Of a stretch of 64,000 nt of DNA, positions 1 through 13,900 are shown in pieces. This DNA is from Trematomus loennbergii (lineage: Eukaryota; Chordata; Actinopteri; Perciformes; Nototheniidae): contig JAAOOA010000147.1 in the NCBI GenBank assembly GCA_012861695.1, positions 1,152,423-1,216,422 on the forward strand, read 5' to 3'. The notes beneath the pieces were generated by a model. The model did not search any database and was not told the origin of the DNA. It worked only from the letters and a program-made list of their open reading frames with translations. Positions within the stretch are counted from its first letter, which is position 1. Every line of letters starts with the position of its first letter. Made by a program: the position numbers and the translations under genes.

Positions 1-501
1 GATGCCGAAGTAACAACATATTGATACCGGTTAGTAAAAACCATGAATTAATGCTTTGACAAGTCTGCAGACAGACGGCAGGCGAAAAACCTTTTAAAAT
101 GCGTGTTTTCTAAATGGAGATTGGCTAAGCTAACGCAGTATATGCTCCGACCGTCCACACTCACAACAACGGCCTATACAGACATAAATAAACCAGCGAC
201 TGTATTCACCATGACACAGACAGTCTGTGGTTTGTACTTATTTAACTTTTGTCTAGTTTCTGAACAGATATGAGGAGCTGTGAGCTCTGAGTGCTAACAG
301 CTAACGGCTGTGTTGTTTTTCTGGGGTTCTCATTGAAGATGACGTCACGGCTCCGCCTACACTGCGTTACTATAGATACTACCCCAGTTCCTAAACTGTA
401 ATGGAAATGCGCCATAAAGTGAGCCAGTCCTAACGAGAGGCCTAGCCATACCGAGCGAGGCCGAGCGAGGCCGAGCGAGGCCGCGTAGTGGAAATGCGCC
501 A
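1..501. mobile_element. Inverted-repeat DNA transposon, non-autonomous, left end outside window
   Basis: Positions 1-501 match 9,788-10,287 closely, including the tandem CCGAGCGAGG units just before the terminal repeat TAGTGGAAATGCGCCA. The complete relative at 9,518-10,287 shows this is the right-hand part of a short inverted-repeat element. No transposase reading frame is visible. The superfamily is not certain; PIF/Harbinger or ISL2EU-type is a guess from terminus style. Confidence 0.7.
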
Positions 502-504
502 TTA

Positions 505-655
505 CATACTCAATACTGTGGGCAATCCCCACAGGAGCAATTTGGGGTGAAGTGTCTTGCCCAGGGATACAACGACATGCTGACTGCTGTGGGGTTCGAA
601 CCTGTGACCCCCTGATCCGAACACCAACCCACAACCCACAACCCACTACACCACA
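505..655 (-). mobile_element. tRNA-derived SINE
   Basis: Read on the minus strand this has an A-box-like GTGGTGTAGTGGGTTG and a B-box-like GGTTCGAACCC, followed by the body seen again at 2,850-2,920 (CCCTGGGCAAGACACTTCAC, TTGCTCCTGTGGGGATTGCC). These are internal polymerase III promoter boxes of a tRNA-derived SINE. It lies directly against the end of the inverted-repeat element at 501 and marks the left edge of the duplicated block in copy A. Confidence 0.7.
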
Positions 656-877
656 CGCCTCCACATACAAATAAAAATGGAGTATATATAACAGCGTTTC
701 TGCTATTAGGGAAGGATTTCTGATATTAACCCACCACACAATACATCCTATTATCAAGAATTTCCCAGCCATACAGTTTGTTAAGAAACAGATATAGTAG
801 CAATACTACAAAGGCTGCTTCTTGGTTTACAAAGTGCTGTATGAGAATGTTAAGTCTTCTGTTCAGACCAGACACCA

Positions 878-3800
878 TCAGAGTTCAGTCCCAGCTTCTT
901 TGAAGATGATTTTGTTGCTGCTCAGAGCCTTGGTCAGCCTGGTGTGCATGATCTCTTTGGTTGAGTACAAGGGCAGCTCCAGCTCCGAGTAACACGTATG
1001 TGCGTAGGGGTAGAACTGGTCAGGGGGCCTTGGACTTGTTGATCGCTGATTTTCATCTTGAACTTCTCCAGGTCAAGAATAGGCACCCTTTCAAATCCGG
1101 TCACAAAGACTGGTGGAGGGAGAAGTGGTAATCAGTGAGTTTCTCGCTTTAATTTGTTTCTGTGAAATCCATAGTGTTAAGACCTGCACTGCTCTTCCTA
1201 TAAATCAGACCTGAATGTTAAATTAATTTAGTTTAATTGTGTCTTGCTGTGCCCTCCTTTAAGGTCGGGTTCAACTGCATGTAGAACGTTTATTTAAGTG
1301 AGAAGATTATGGGCACACCGGCCAATAAAAACACCTGGTAAAAATGAGGGAGCAGAATATCTTTTTGACAGCAAATCATCAAAGTATTCCCCTCAAACTA
1401 TCAATTAAGTTACATTTTTAAGTTTGAGAGTTCATTTCTAGTTGAAAACTTTTCTCAATAAAAGCCCTTTAGACCCGCAGTTGCTTATTGTTGCGGACTG
1501 TATGTATTCCCGCTCAATAGAGTGGTGCAGTGATGAAGTATTTCTGGGGGCTTGGGATTTTCCCATTGGATTTCGATATATTGCAGAAAATTAGCTTTTT
1601 GGCCAACACATGTTTATGATACTTAACATGTTCTGTTCGGCAGGATAATCGCCACATATCAACACAACTTGAAGATTTATGAAGTGTAAATGTAACAGCA
1701 GAAATAATTATATATAATACACATATTGCTATAAACAACATCAAAGTTACACGGCTGTGCATCAACACTGCTAAGCTAAAAGCGGTATTGTGTTGGCGTA
1801 ATGGCGCTTAGAAATGTATTTAGTCCCTTGTTAGCAACCGCCATTTATATGATATATAGAAGTTTAGGACATTTGCCAGAAGTAAAAAGCTAATTAGGCT
1901 ATACAACGTACATGATGGTCACATGCTGTGCATCACCACCAATAAGCTAAAGGTGGCTAATATTTGACGGAAATAGATTAAGTAGTCTCATTTGGACACT
2001 TTTTAACAACTGCAATTTATTTGACACAGAAGTTGTGACAAGACAAGGGAACCAGAATTGATAAGAAGCCTGTAAGATGTGGAATAAGTCTTTCCGCGTT
2101 TTAGGACTCATTCCTGCACCAATGTATAGTGGCTCATTAGAAGATTTGAAAGCAACTATAAGAAGTTGTATTGACTCCAAGCAACCACCAGTTACATAAC
2201 TTACCAGATACTCAGTGTACATAATAAATGTAAAACTTTCATGAACCATCTACATTATTGCTTCATGAAAATGATAATTTCTCATTGTTTTGATCTGTTA
2301 AAATCAGGTAAAATACTTACGAAGGAAAGTTTTCTTCTGATCCTCCGTTAGATCATCAAAAACCTCCCAAAACATCTGTATGGTGGGGTGTAGAGGGGTC
2401 GTGTTGTACTTCCCCTTATAATCTGTGACCTAAATACAGTGAAACAGACACATACTTCTTATATAGACTGTATTCAAATAAAGCACAAAAGGATGGGACA
2501 GGTTTAAGCGAAAACTAGAACATGAGTAGCTCTTGTTTTGGGCTGTACCTGTTTCAGCCTGGCCCAGTCATTGAAGTCTATGCCCACCAGCACCTCCTGC
2601 AGCTCCCGTGGTCGGAACAGCTTCACCAAATCCTGGTCACACACCTGGAAAAAGCCCCGCTTGAACTCCTGAAACACACCTTTCACTGATGTGTTGAAGG
2701 CATGGTTCACGTAGGCTTCCACATACTCCTTCCTGTTCAGCAGATTAAAGTTACAAGTCAACAAGGTTCAGATCCTGTCAAACTATGCTCTGATAGGTGT
2801 GTTAATGCGCTGATCTTCGCAAGTTCGAGTCCCACTGCAGTCAGCATGTCGTTGTGTCCCTGGGCAAGACACTTCACCCCAAATTGCTCCTGTGGGGATT
2901 GCCCACAGTATTGAGTATGTAAGTCGCTTTGGATAAAAGTGTCTAACAAGTAACATGTAATGTAATGTAATAGGAGGATATTGCCATTTTTGCATCATTT
3001 TCTTCAGCCTGATTAAGATAAGACTGAGCCGGTGCTGATTACTGTGTTACACATACCAAGGCTGATGTAAATGAATCAATCAATGTATTAAATATCTTTT
3101 TACGGGTTAGCGGCAGAAATAAATGATTAGATTTTAAAGGTATTTCCTAGCAGGTAAAAGCAATTATTTAAGAAAATTCGGTCTACAAAGTTACATGGTA
3201 TCTTTAAGCTTATTGTTTTAGTTTTTTGCCCTACAATTTTATTTTATAATAAAGGAAAAATCTCAGATAAACCCAATGAAAGGCAGAATAAAAGTCATTT
3301 ATCTTCTTTCATAGTTCTCTACAATATAAGCCTTATGGTGCGTTCACACTGGATAAGAAGCAACTTTTGCGCGGCTACATGTAAGGTCAATGTGAAGATG
3401 CGGATAATGCGAATTTGCCCTGGGTGGCGCAAATCAAGCGAATGACGCGGCTATAACGGTAGCTTAGCTTAGCCTGATTGATTCGAAAACATACATTTTA
3501 ACGTCTGTCGTCTTGGAAGCACACTTGAAAAGCATGAATTCATGGTTTTATCTAACCTGTATCAGTATGTTGTTATTTCGGCATCATTCTGATACATATA
3601 TTACAATTAAATCAAATAAATATATGTTAATTGTTGTTTGTTGTTGTTGGTATCTACATGGAGATAAGCTTCACCTCCTCGCCAGCGCGTATAGTTGAGT
3701 GACGCTAGCAAACACAAAGTTTGCCAAGGTCAAACTTGGGCGTGTAATGTCCGGTGAAATGTAAAGCTTATATATAAAACCCAAGATGTTGACTTACATA

Positions 3801-4931
3801 GTATTTAAGATTGTAATCTGATGACAAATAACAAAACACACAAGGAAGTCACAGAAATGCTTTCATTGCTCTTACCTATTTTGACCTGTCAAAGGCTTCT
3901 CAGGATTGTGAGGATCAAGGTCAACGTTTGTTCCATCCCAGTTGATCTGGTGATCAACAGAAAAAGGTGAAATCACTGCATTGGGAAATAAATATCTGTT
4001 GTTAGATCAGAAAGAGGATGAAGACTGTAAAACACATACTGAGAAATCCATGTCGAGGATATCTATTTCAACATCTGTGTAGTCCTCCAGAATGTTCTTC
4101 AGACCCCTTGAAACACGATAAAAGGAATTACATTTCAGCTTTTAAGAATACTTTACAATGTACTGTATATTCTGACCAAAAATCTGCACGTCAAACCCAA
4201 AATGTGTGGGATTTAAATGAATTTCCTTACTCTTCAACACAGGGGCTGAATTCCATCATGTCCCCCAGTGAAGGCTTCACACCCAGCAGCTTCTTGAACA
4301 GAGCCAGTGGGAAGGGTAAGTGAATGATACACTGGTTGTACAAGGCCAATCCACACAGAACCCCAAAGTGTAGGTACCTCTGGTCCTCTGGTGCTGCCTG
4401 GTGTTGTTAGGAGAGACAATGTTTAACAGAAAAGTGGAGAAATACCAGGATGATAATTATTTTTGTGGTATGATCATTGGATCCTTTTTATCATTGCATA
4501 CTTATCATCTTACTTTGGATGGGAACCATGCCAGTGTCTTGGAGTCATTGTACATGAACATCCCGGATTCAGCTGAAACCATCTGTGAAACACTTCGTAA
4601 AAAAAGTCTTTCACGTAGCCATAGAAATCGTTCATGCCGGGCAAGTTTCCATCATAATAAACCTACAAGATGAAAGGCAAAAAATGATACAGCAACTCAT
4701 ACAAGAGTCACTAAACAATAATGCAAGATTTTGAATGTGACTTCACGCAGAATTAAACCACCATATTACCATCAGTGGAATCTTGTAGTCACTCGGATTT
4801 GTAAAAGCCAGATGTTCGAAGGTGTCTTTCAAAACTGATCCTCGCCTCACCTCCACTTCAAAACGCAGGTCTTGAGGCATAGGGAATCTGAATTCCCTTT
4901 GGATTTCCCCGAAAATACGAGCCACTGTGTC
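878..4931 (-). CDS. herc5-like: HERC-like copy A, exons 16-23: HECT catalytic domain
   Basis: N-lobe: exon 16 (4,770-4,931) with [18 protein letters not shown]; exon 17 (4,514-4,662) with [18 protein letters not shown] but internally frameshifted; exon 18 (4,231-4,393) with [11 protein letters not shown] and [13 protein letters not shown]; exons 19 (4,040-4,106) and 20 (3,876-3,946). Exon 21 (2,549-2,732) has [19 protein letters not shown]-lobe: exon 22 (2,321-2,429) and exon 23 (878-1,109), which hold the catalytic motif [12 protein letters not shown]; the active-site Cys codon is 992-994 and the stop 878-880. A G run at 1,023-1,027 is one base shorter than in copy B and shifts the frame just before the catalytic Cys. 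Confidence 0.85.
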
Positions 4932-7900
4932 CTCTGGAAACAGGACAATTCCAGATTTCATTTCTCATAACTTATTTTACCCATTCTCTGTGTGTAACTT
5001 AATGCCTACTTCGGTGGGTTTTTCTTAATTCTTATGAGGTACAGAACTTGACTTACCTGGGTGAATTGAGCATTCAGGTCAAAAACAAACTTCTTCGACT
5101 CCAGGTCCATCACAGACGGAAAGCTGCAAAGGATAAGTGGCTCAGTATTCTTCTGAAAGGGAAAAAGGTTAGATAGACGGTTTTAAGACTTGTGTGTGTT
5201 TGTGTGGGTCTACTTGAGTGAGTGCTTTACCTCGGTGGTCTATCTGTCTATTTTTTTTGTTTACCTTGTATGATGATCCGAAACGCCAAAGCTCCAATCC
5301 TCAAGATAAAATGTCTTGTTCATCAACAAACAAAATTCACTTTCTGGCATCTTTTGAGGTTCTGCAATCCTGTGGTTGACCTTAAAAACAAGTGTTACAT
5401 TTATTAAGTAAAAGGTTCAGCAATTTTAAAAGCTTTATTTTGTTGTTAGAGTCTGGAGGATAACTGGTTCATGCTGTGTGACATTTATGAAAATTCAGCC
5501 AATAACGGATACTCACGTTGTACATAAACTGGAGGACTAGTAGCAGGTTTTTGACTTCTGAGCTTCGATGAACAGGTTCGTTGGACAGGATCACTGAGAG
5601 GGCCTGCTTCCATACCTCAACATGTTTACTCATGGTGGAGGATGGCAGTGATGACCACCAGTCCCCTGAGGAACAACATGGAGATTATGCAGTCATTAAC
5701 ATCAGTGAGCACGAAACACCTGAGCAGATGTCATACCTTGACAAATCAGCGTATTTTTTTTTTTTCATAAACCAAGAATGAACATTTGAATTGCCAATTT
5801 TTTTAATCATTAGGTCCTAAAAGTTGTAAATGTATTAAAAGCCAAATCCAGAGTTATTTTCCCTGCATTCATTTGATTAAGACGAAACCGGCAGTGATGG
5901 AGCAGATTGTAGGCGGGTCTTAAGGAAAACGCATTCTCTATTGGCCCTGGTTCACTGATGATCTGAGAATTATTGAACTCAAGTCGGGTCATTTTGTCTT
6001 CATGTGCTGCTGAGCACTTTACAGGAATGGACAACTTACTCTAGCTTCTGCTTTTTGTTTCTTAAATGCCTGCTATACTGTATTTAAAACTCATCCACTG
6101 CAAACAAAAATATCTCAACGGAAGTCTTAATTTCAAGGTCGGTGGTGGGTAAATGTGGTGAAAATTACATTTAGTTTTCTCCGACAGCTTCAAAAATAAA
6201 AATGTGTTTTTTGCTTTTGATGTGAAGAAAACACCAGATATTGACTCTGCAGAGGCAGTAACTTAACGCAGCTCTGACATAGTGTTAGGACAGTGAACAC
6301 GAAATAGGCTGTGAGATAAATTGTGCAAGATTGTACGCATGCATCTTTCCCTGTGACCACCAATAAAATGCGCGCTATAGGAAGGTAATAGTTGCATGTA
6401 AATAAATTCAATGACTATTGCAGAACATTTTCAGAAAATAAATAGTATTAAAATTGTGGTTTGACTTCATGTAAACCCCAATGACCTAAAAACGTCTGAT
6501 GTGTAATGCATTATCAAAAAGTATATTTTGCTGATGTGTAAAGGTGACGTTACCTATGACCTGGAGGCTGCCAGCAGACAAGTTCAGTATAGCAGCAGCG
6601 ATCGCCTTAGCGAGCTTTATGCTCTGTAGTGGAGGTTTGTGGTTCTGGATCACATGCAGGAGCTCATTGAGAATCAGGAAGATCCTCAACCCCTCCACGC
6701 CCACTGAATGCTTAACAAGGGAGGGGAGCAAGTTCAAGAGAGCACCCTCAACCTGTTAGTTTGAGAAGCACAGCAAGGGATAAGTACCTATCAGGACTCT
6801 TTGGTCATTCTTAACACTTTAGACAAGTTTAAGAGTAATTATAGAGTTATCTCGCCATACAATTGTACTAGTTACAAATACTGAACATACTGAAGGTAAT
6901 AATAATAATAATAATAATACATTAATTTTTATAGCACTTTTCCCAGTGCTCAAAGACGCTTGTCTTAGGTAGACAACTTTAAGAAGACAAACCTTTAATA
7001 CCCTTACCTCTGCAAACACATTGTCCTTCGTTACCAGTTTCTGGAAAGCAAGTTGTGCAAGTGGCAGGTTCAGGCCACAGTACTTTGGTGAAGTCTGGAA
7101 ATGTTCATCTTTGCTATAAAAACAAAGAAAAAAAAACTTCTGTGAGACTTTACTTAGGCATATTGGTGCTTTCAGATAAATGCTAACTACAGCAGGCTAA
7201 CATGTTTACAGCATGGATGTATAAAGAGAACTGGATACCTTGGGAGGCGGGACCCCGTTCGTTCCTATGAAAACTGCTCAGTGGCACAGGAAGCCAAAAC
7301 GGCCACAAGTATCTGGGCCAGGGGTCGGCAACCCCTGGCACGCGTGCCAGCATTGGCACGCGGCACCGTAACCAGTGGCACACTAGGAATAAGTGGAATA
7401 AGTGTGCAAAATATTTAAATTGTATTTTCGGATCCTGAACGAGACCGCCGCCAGAGCGCGTCTCCCTGTTACCTGCAGAAGGAAGCCAAGCACGCAACGC
7501 AGCCCCGCTCTGTTTAACTCCAGGTGACTTTCTGCCGCTTTCCTCCGTGGTGCAGGGCTGATCGTTTCACCACGGAGGAAAGCACAAATTGCAGTACCCA
7601 TAAGGAGCTGTACAAATACCACAGTTTTTGCGTGGCTGTGTCTTTAGTTTAAAGCCCAGTGGCGATCTGCTCATCTCTCATTGAAATAATATGCTACAAA
7701 GGGGCGGACTGGCCATCTGTGTGTTGAACTTTCCTGTCGGCTCCCAGACCGTAGTCGAGGAGGGCAGAAGCAACAAGCTTCAGGTTCAATAACCCACTTT
7801 AGCTTAAATGACTGGAGAGAGGCGAGCTCTTCTTGGGAGGCCGTTGCATTTATTTAGCTGTTCTTCTGTTTCACAAAATACATCACCCTCTGTTTTTCTG

Positions 7901-10900
7901 CTGCCTCGTTTCACTTCCAGAAACATACACACGCTCCCTCACTGTCGCTCTACCATCCACACACAAACACATGCACACGCCACACCCGCCACACCCCTCT
8001 CTCTCTCTCTCTCTTAAAGGGACAGCGATCTCATCTCACTCTGCATGACCCTAATATCATTACATGTGTGTTCTGGAGAATCACAGAACGGACGATCGTC
8101 CTTATTATTATGCCGTTTAAACCAATTATTTAAATGTATTTGTTAAATTCGGAATTATGTAAGTTGTGCTGACAGGTCCACACACTGCTTCCCCGCAGCG
8201 AGGCTCCCCCCGCCCTCCTGTTGATAGTTCACCAGCGTCAAGCTCCTCAACCCCCCCCGTTGATCATTCTCGATCGTTGACACGCTGATAACAATTAATT
8301 TTTTTAATGGCACTTCATATCAAAAAGGTTGCCGACCCCTGATCTGGGCCCATGGAGAGTGCGCACTTGTGTTTGCTTAAGCCCCGCCTCCGATCTCCTG
8401 CTCTCGGCTCGGTCCAATGAATGGAAAGGGAAAATGACTGTATTCTAACATGCAGCAGCATCCATGCTAGCAGGTCTTTTTATCTTAATCAACTTCTTAG
8501 TTAAGTGTTTAGCTCATTTGCGATAAACACAAAGTAACCTGCTGGCTGCTTCCTGAAACTTTTTGCAATTAATTATTTTCCAGTAAATGTCTGTGCACCC
8601 ATGTTGTGCTAGAATCCTGAGGAGGATGCATTTAAAACATGTTTTGTAGCCATACATGTTGAAGATAAAGTTGTGGATTCATTCACAGATCAACATGGCC
8701 ATCTCTATAGCCATTCAACAAGCACAGCTTAAAAGGAAATGTTACAATTCACCAGATAAAAAGAAATTATTATAAAGTTTATGTACTGTGTTTACCTTTT
8801 CTCAAGGAAGCTTGCATTCAGACAGGAAGCAGAGGAAAACATCCTGTGAATTTCCCTGTGAAGATTTGAAATCTTAGCTCATTGCACTATTAACCGCTAC
8901 AGATCCAAATCAATCATTTCTGCCATGTAGTCCATATAACTTCTGGCTACTATTATAAGTAATAATATAATTAATATACTTACTTTTTAATCTGTTTCCA
9001 AGTCTTTGAATCACACTCAGCGGCCAATTTGATGATCATGTGATCAAAACAGTGTGTTACATTGTTGACTCTGACAGTGTTTGCCTCCTCCTGAACATCC
9101 TGCAAAATAAGACAGTTGAATGAATGTTAACATGATTAAACCCATGATCCATTATGGTCTGTACTGTATGATTGTGCTGGTACCTCATTAGACGTGTAAA
9201 CTGCAAATGAACAGTTTTCCCCTGCAAAGATGTTTTTAATTACATCGTTGGTGTCTGTAATAAAAACAGAATAAAGGTGAAATCACTGTGAAGTCATTCA
9301 TTGCGTTTGCATTATTAATCTATTTTTCACCGTGTAGATACCCTGTGGCAGTTGAACAGGTAGCGGCACAGACGGATGACTCTCCTCTCCGTGTCCCAGC
9401 TGCCCCTGCTCTCCACACCCAAAGGAGTAGACCCTCTTGGAGTCCGTCAACACCAATGTGTGATGTCTGAGCAAAGGGCAAATCATTTTAATGTCACCAC
9501 AAACATAAACACACTTTTGGCGCATTTCCACTACAGTGCGGAGCTCGCTTTAAGCGTGCCGTGCCCGGCCCGTTTTTGGTTGCGTTTCCACTTGGCCTAG
9601 TTCCGGCTAGCGGGTACTATTTCACAGTTTTTCTGGCCCCATAAAATCGAGGTTCTTTCCGGGCCAACAACCAGGCTGAGTCGGGCTGAGTTATGCTAAA
9701 CTAGTGAGAGAATCGCTGACAAGGGGGCTACAACTACAACAAAATTAACATATTTGACCGTGATTTAATTGTAATACACGTTTCAAAATGATGCCGAAGT
9801 AACAACATACTGATACCGGTTAGTAAAAACCGTGAATTAATGCTTTGACAAGTCTGGAGACAGACGGCAGGCGAACAACCTTTTTAAATGCGTGTTTTCT
9901 GAATGGAGATCGGCTAAGCTAACGTTTTATATGCTCCGACCGTCCACACTCACAACAACGGCCTATACAGACATAAATAAACCAGCGACTGTATTCACCA
10001 TGACACAGACAGTCTGTGGTTTGTACTTGTTTAACTTTTGTCTAGTTTCTGAACAGATATGAGGAGCTGTGAGCTTGAGTGCTAACAGCTAACGGCTGTG
10101 TTGTTTTTCTGGGGTTCTCATTGAAGATGACGTCACGGCTCCGCCTACACTGCGTTACTATAGATACTACCCCAGTTCCTAAATTTGAATGGAAACGCAG
10201 CATAAAGTGAGCCAGTCCTAACAAGGCCTAACAAGGCCTAGCCATACCGAGCGAGGCCGAGCGAGGCCCTGTAGTGGAAATGCGCCATTAGACCGGCCTC
10301 TTGCAATAGTTGAATGAAAATGATTTTGTCATGATTGCTTTATAAAAGGTGAGATATACTTGTACCTTCCACAGGCGATCTTGTTGACCTTTGCCCCCAG
10401 AGCTCTGCAACAAGCCGAGGTCGTAGTTCATCTCTGAATGAGTTGTGCCCGAGCTGTCCATATTCACCAGAGCCAAACGTAAACACTCCACCATCCTGAG
10501 GAGGCAACCAGACATTGTTACGCATGTACATGTACATGTGTTAGACGTTCTCGGTACGGGGTCTTAGAAGTTCCAGTATTGCATAAAAGGTCCTTAAAGA
10601 TCTCCTATCATGCTATTTTTAGGCATATATTATGGGTCTCAGATATATAAAAATATTTAAAAAAAATGTCTACAGTATGATGTGTTTGCTCAAAATACCA
10701 AACTGATCATGCATTTTAGACATCCCTCATATCCCTCTGTTTCAGCCCTGTTAGAGAAACGCTGATTCTGGGTCCTTAGATTTTGAAAAAAGGGGGGGGG
10801 AGCTAATGCCTGCTCAGAATTACGTGCTCCCCTCCTTGTCTCCCTGCTGCGCAGGTGCACCTGGGCTGCGTTTCACTTCTCTTATTTTCATTTCCTCGCT

Positions 10901-13900
10901 CCTCGGTCTCGTCTCACCGGAAGTTGATTTGTCTGCGCCATCTTGAGTAGCGTCCCAATGGCCTTATTTTGCCGGAGGACCGAGGACTGAGGAGCGAGGA
11001 GCGATAATGGAGGAGCTATAATCGAGGAACCACCAGACCATCCTTCGATGAAATCCTCAGATACTCGCCCCGCCCCCTTACTGTGTATCGCTCACTGATT
11101 GGACGATGCAGCGCATGCAATGATCTGATGCTTCTTGACATGAGAGCAGTTTCCCAGCGGAGTGAAGAAAACACATGAAACTCACGGGACTCACTCCTCA
11201 GTTTATACCGTGTTTTGTTTCAATGAATGCATCATTCAGTTACAAATATGTGATATATCTGAACAACAAAGTGGTCAAAAATCATTTTATTCATTTATTG
11301 GAAACATTTTCATGATCGCTTTTTTCGTTTTACATTTTCATTATTGTCATTTCCATTCAGTCAGTCATTAAGTGCTAATTAAAATGTTAATTTGCTACAT
11401 ATCCACACAAACAAACAAAGTGTGCAATCCAATGAATGTTCATCTAACTGGGTTTTGATAGATAACATATCTCTTTTTCTTCTCTCAATTATTTTATTTC
11501 TATTGTGCACTCTAATCAATATTAATCAAACTAATGTTCGTTTATACATTTTAAGAATGGCGTTTATCTTTTTTGAGAATGAGTTCTTATTTGATTTGAT
11601 TTATTTGGGTCTACAACAGATGATACAAATGTTTGTGTCAGTAAATGTGTACTAACAGAGGCGGGGGTGTTTGTGAAAATAACGGGGACAGAGCTGCTGT
11701 CAGACGATCAGCTGTGCGGCGTCATCACAAACGGACGTCGCTTCACGTGACGCTCCGGAGGAAAGGACGTCCCATTGCTCTTAAAACTCATTTCCCTGCT
11801 TCTCGTGGTTTCCTTGCGTCTCTCCATGCTTCCCTGGTGGGAGGGACTAGTCGCAGGGAAACGACGGAAGTGAGGGACGCAAGGAATCCATTTAACCGAA
11901 GTGAAACGCAGCCCTGGTCTGCCCCTGGCTCCGCCTCTGGCCAGGTGCACCTGGTCTGCCCCTGGCTCCGCCTCTGGCCAGGTGTTCCTAAATTCCACTC
12001 AGCCGGGTTATAAGGAGAGACTGGAGGAGAAGGATCTGTCGCCTATCCTAATGCCGGAAGACTCTGTTCTGTGGATGATCTCTCTGCTGTTATTGAGCTG
12101 TAGACCCCTTTGCTGCTGCTGTTACGATGTGTAGCCTGGAGGACCTGGTAGTCTAGTTTTCGTGGCTTTATTTAGTTTCCCATAGGGTTTTGGTTCGATT
12201 TCTGGTTAGGGGAGGGTCCTACTGCCCGTGGTGTGGCTGGCTCGGGCCCCCTCTTCTTTTGTTTCTTTTGGCCAGACCTCGTTCGTTTGCCGGTTGGCTT
12301 GTGTGAGTAACGGCTGTACATTTAATAAATGATCGCTGTGTTGTTTTGTGTGTTTTCTTTTATGTTGCGGGTCTCCCCACGAGCCACTACCACGGAGTAG
12401 GGGGCGGGCCGTAACAACGAGATACAGCTAAATGCTGCCGTGATTAAATGCCATCATGTTCCAAACCACATCAAGGATTATTTCTGAAACAGTATGGAGC
12501 TCAAATGCTTTTTCTCTTGCGGGTTTATTAGAGTTCCTTTTTTAATTTCTTGCTTTTTTACACATACTCTCTCCAGTACAGGTTAGCTCTGAGTGTTAGC
12601 GATGCTTGTTAATGTAAACAGACCATATTATGTCCAAAACACGTCGTGCATTGTTTCTGATTGAACTTTTCTGATAGTGCCGTGGGTACACATTTCGGAT
12701 ATTACGTCATATCGGACGCAAATCTGGATCAGCTCCGTTGTACCCTCGTTTTTAGAGATTTGGGTACGGAGGAAAAGAGAGAGGTATTTGTTTTCTGACA
12801 CTGCGTGAGTTCCCTGACACACCGGGGACACATATTTATGTATAAAAGACATCAAAAAGTGCATTGTGCAGGATAGGAGACCTTTTTTTCTGTTAGCCAA
12901 TGATTCATAGTCTGCTGTTAACATCATACTGTTTTGGTTCAGACTCACTTCTCTGACCAGCACTGTTTAGCCGAAGCAGGCAGTCTTTTGTTTTTCGTGA
13001 TTTTTTTGTATTTGTATATGGATATATATAAAAAAAGCATCTGTTAGCTAAAGCTCGTCATATTTAACCCGAACAGCCAAACATAATTTGTTAAAGCATG
13101 TTTAACTTATGAAATGTCAAGACTTTTGGAGGTATAAAAGTAGCAGATATCTACGACTAGTGAAATATATTTAAATAATATTGGACTATTTATTGTGTTT
13201 GTTGTGTTTGTTGTGTTTATTGCGCGCTTTTAACCACAACATTTTACTTTAAAAAATGGACCCTCTGGTTCTCTGAGCCATTGAAAACCTATTGCATTTG
13301 CACAAGGGTGTGATTTTATGAGCACATTTGAATTATGTTACTGTACGTGTACTATGTCTGCAGTCCAGAAGAAAGAAAGGACTGCAGGTTGGCAAAAATC
13401 AGGAATCTAACCTTTGTCAAAGTGGCCGTGTGGGCCTTTCCACAGGAAATGTGGGTAGTTTTCTTCAAGTTCAGACAATGAACAGGAGTGGGTGTATGTC
13501 TGTCTGTAAAAAAAGAATAACAAGTTCTACTGCAATGTAAATAGTATAAATAGGTTTTTAAATGCTAGTGCTGTGTCAATAGTACTTGACATGTACCTAT
13601 AGTGTCTCCCAGGCCGAGCTGCCCACAGTGGTTGCTGCCCCAGCTGAACACCGCTCCAGAGACAGAGAGGGCGAAGCTCTGCCCCCCCCCTGCAGCGACC
13701 TGCACTAGGGGGACCGCTGACAGAGAGTTCAGGTGTTGGGGGGATTTGGTGCTGGGCTGCCTCTCCCCCAGACCCAGCTGGCCCCTGGAGCCCTGGCCCC
13801 ATGTATACACCTGACCATCTGTGGAGAAAACACCGTGACTTGTATAGAACTTCCCTAATGCACCTTTTGTTGGCAAAGTACTTTGTAATCAATGATTTTT

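Noticed and set aside
2820..2860. tRNA gene
   Set aside because: The B-box-like sequence belongs to a tRNA-derived SINE; the cloverleaf is not complete and a SINE tail follows. The same holds for 590-650.
7528..7590. The 16-bp inverted repeat as a small RNA gene
   Set aside because: It is inside a non-autonomous hAT element with no promoter or conservation evidence; a structural feature of the transposon is enough.
11645..12013. 122-codon plus and 96-codon minus frames
   Set aside because: They lie in the nested element and LTR-like sequence, have no family resemblance and cross the element boundary.
13602..13814. Plus-strand 70-codon frame, and similar ones opposite other HERC exons
   Set aside because: Shadows of the minus-strand RCC1 exon, which has the RCC1 repeat motif and matching splice sites.
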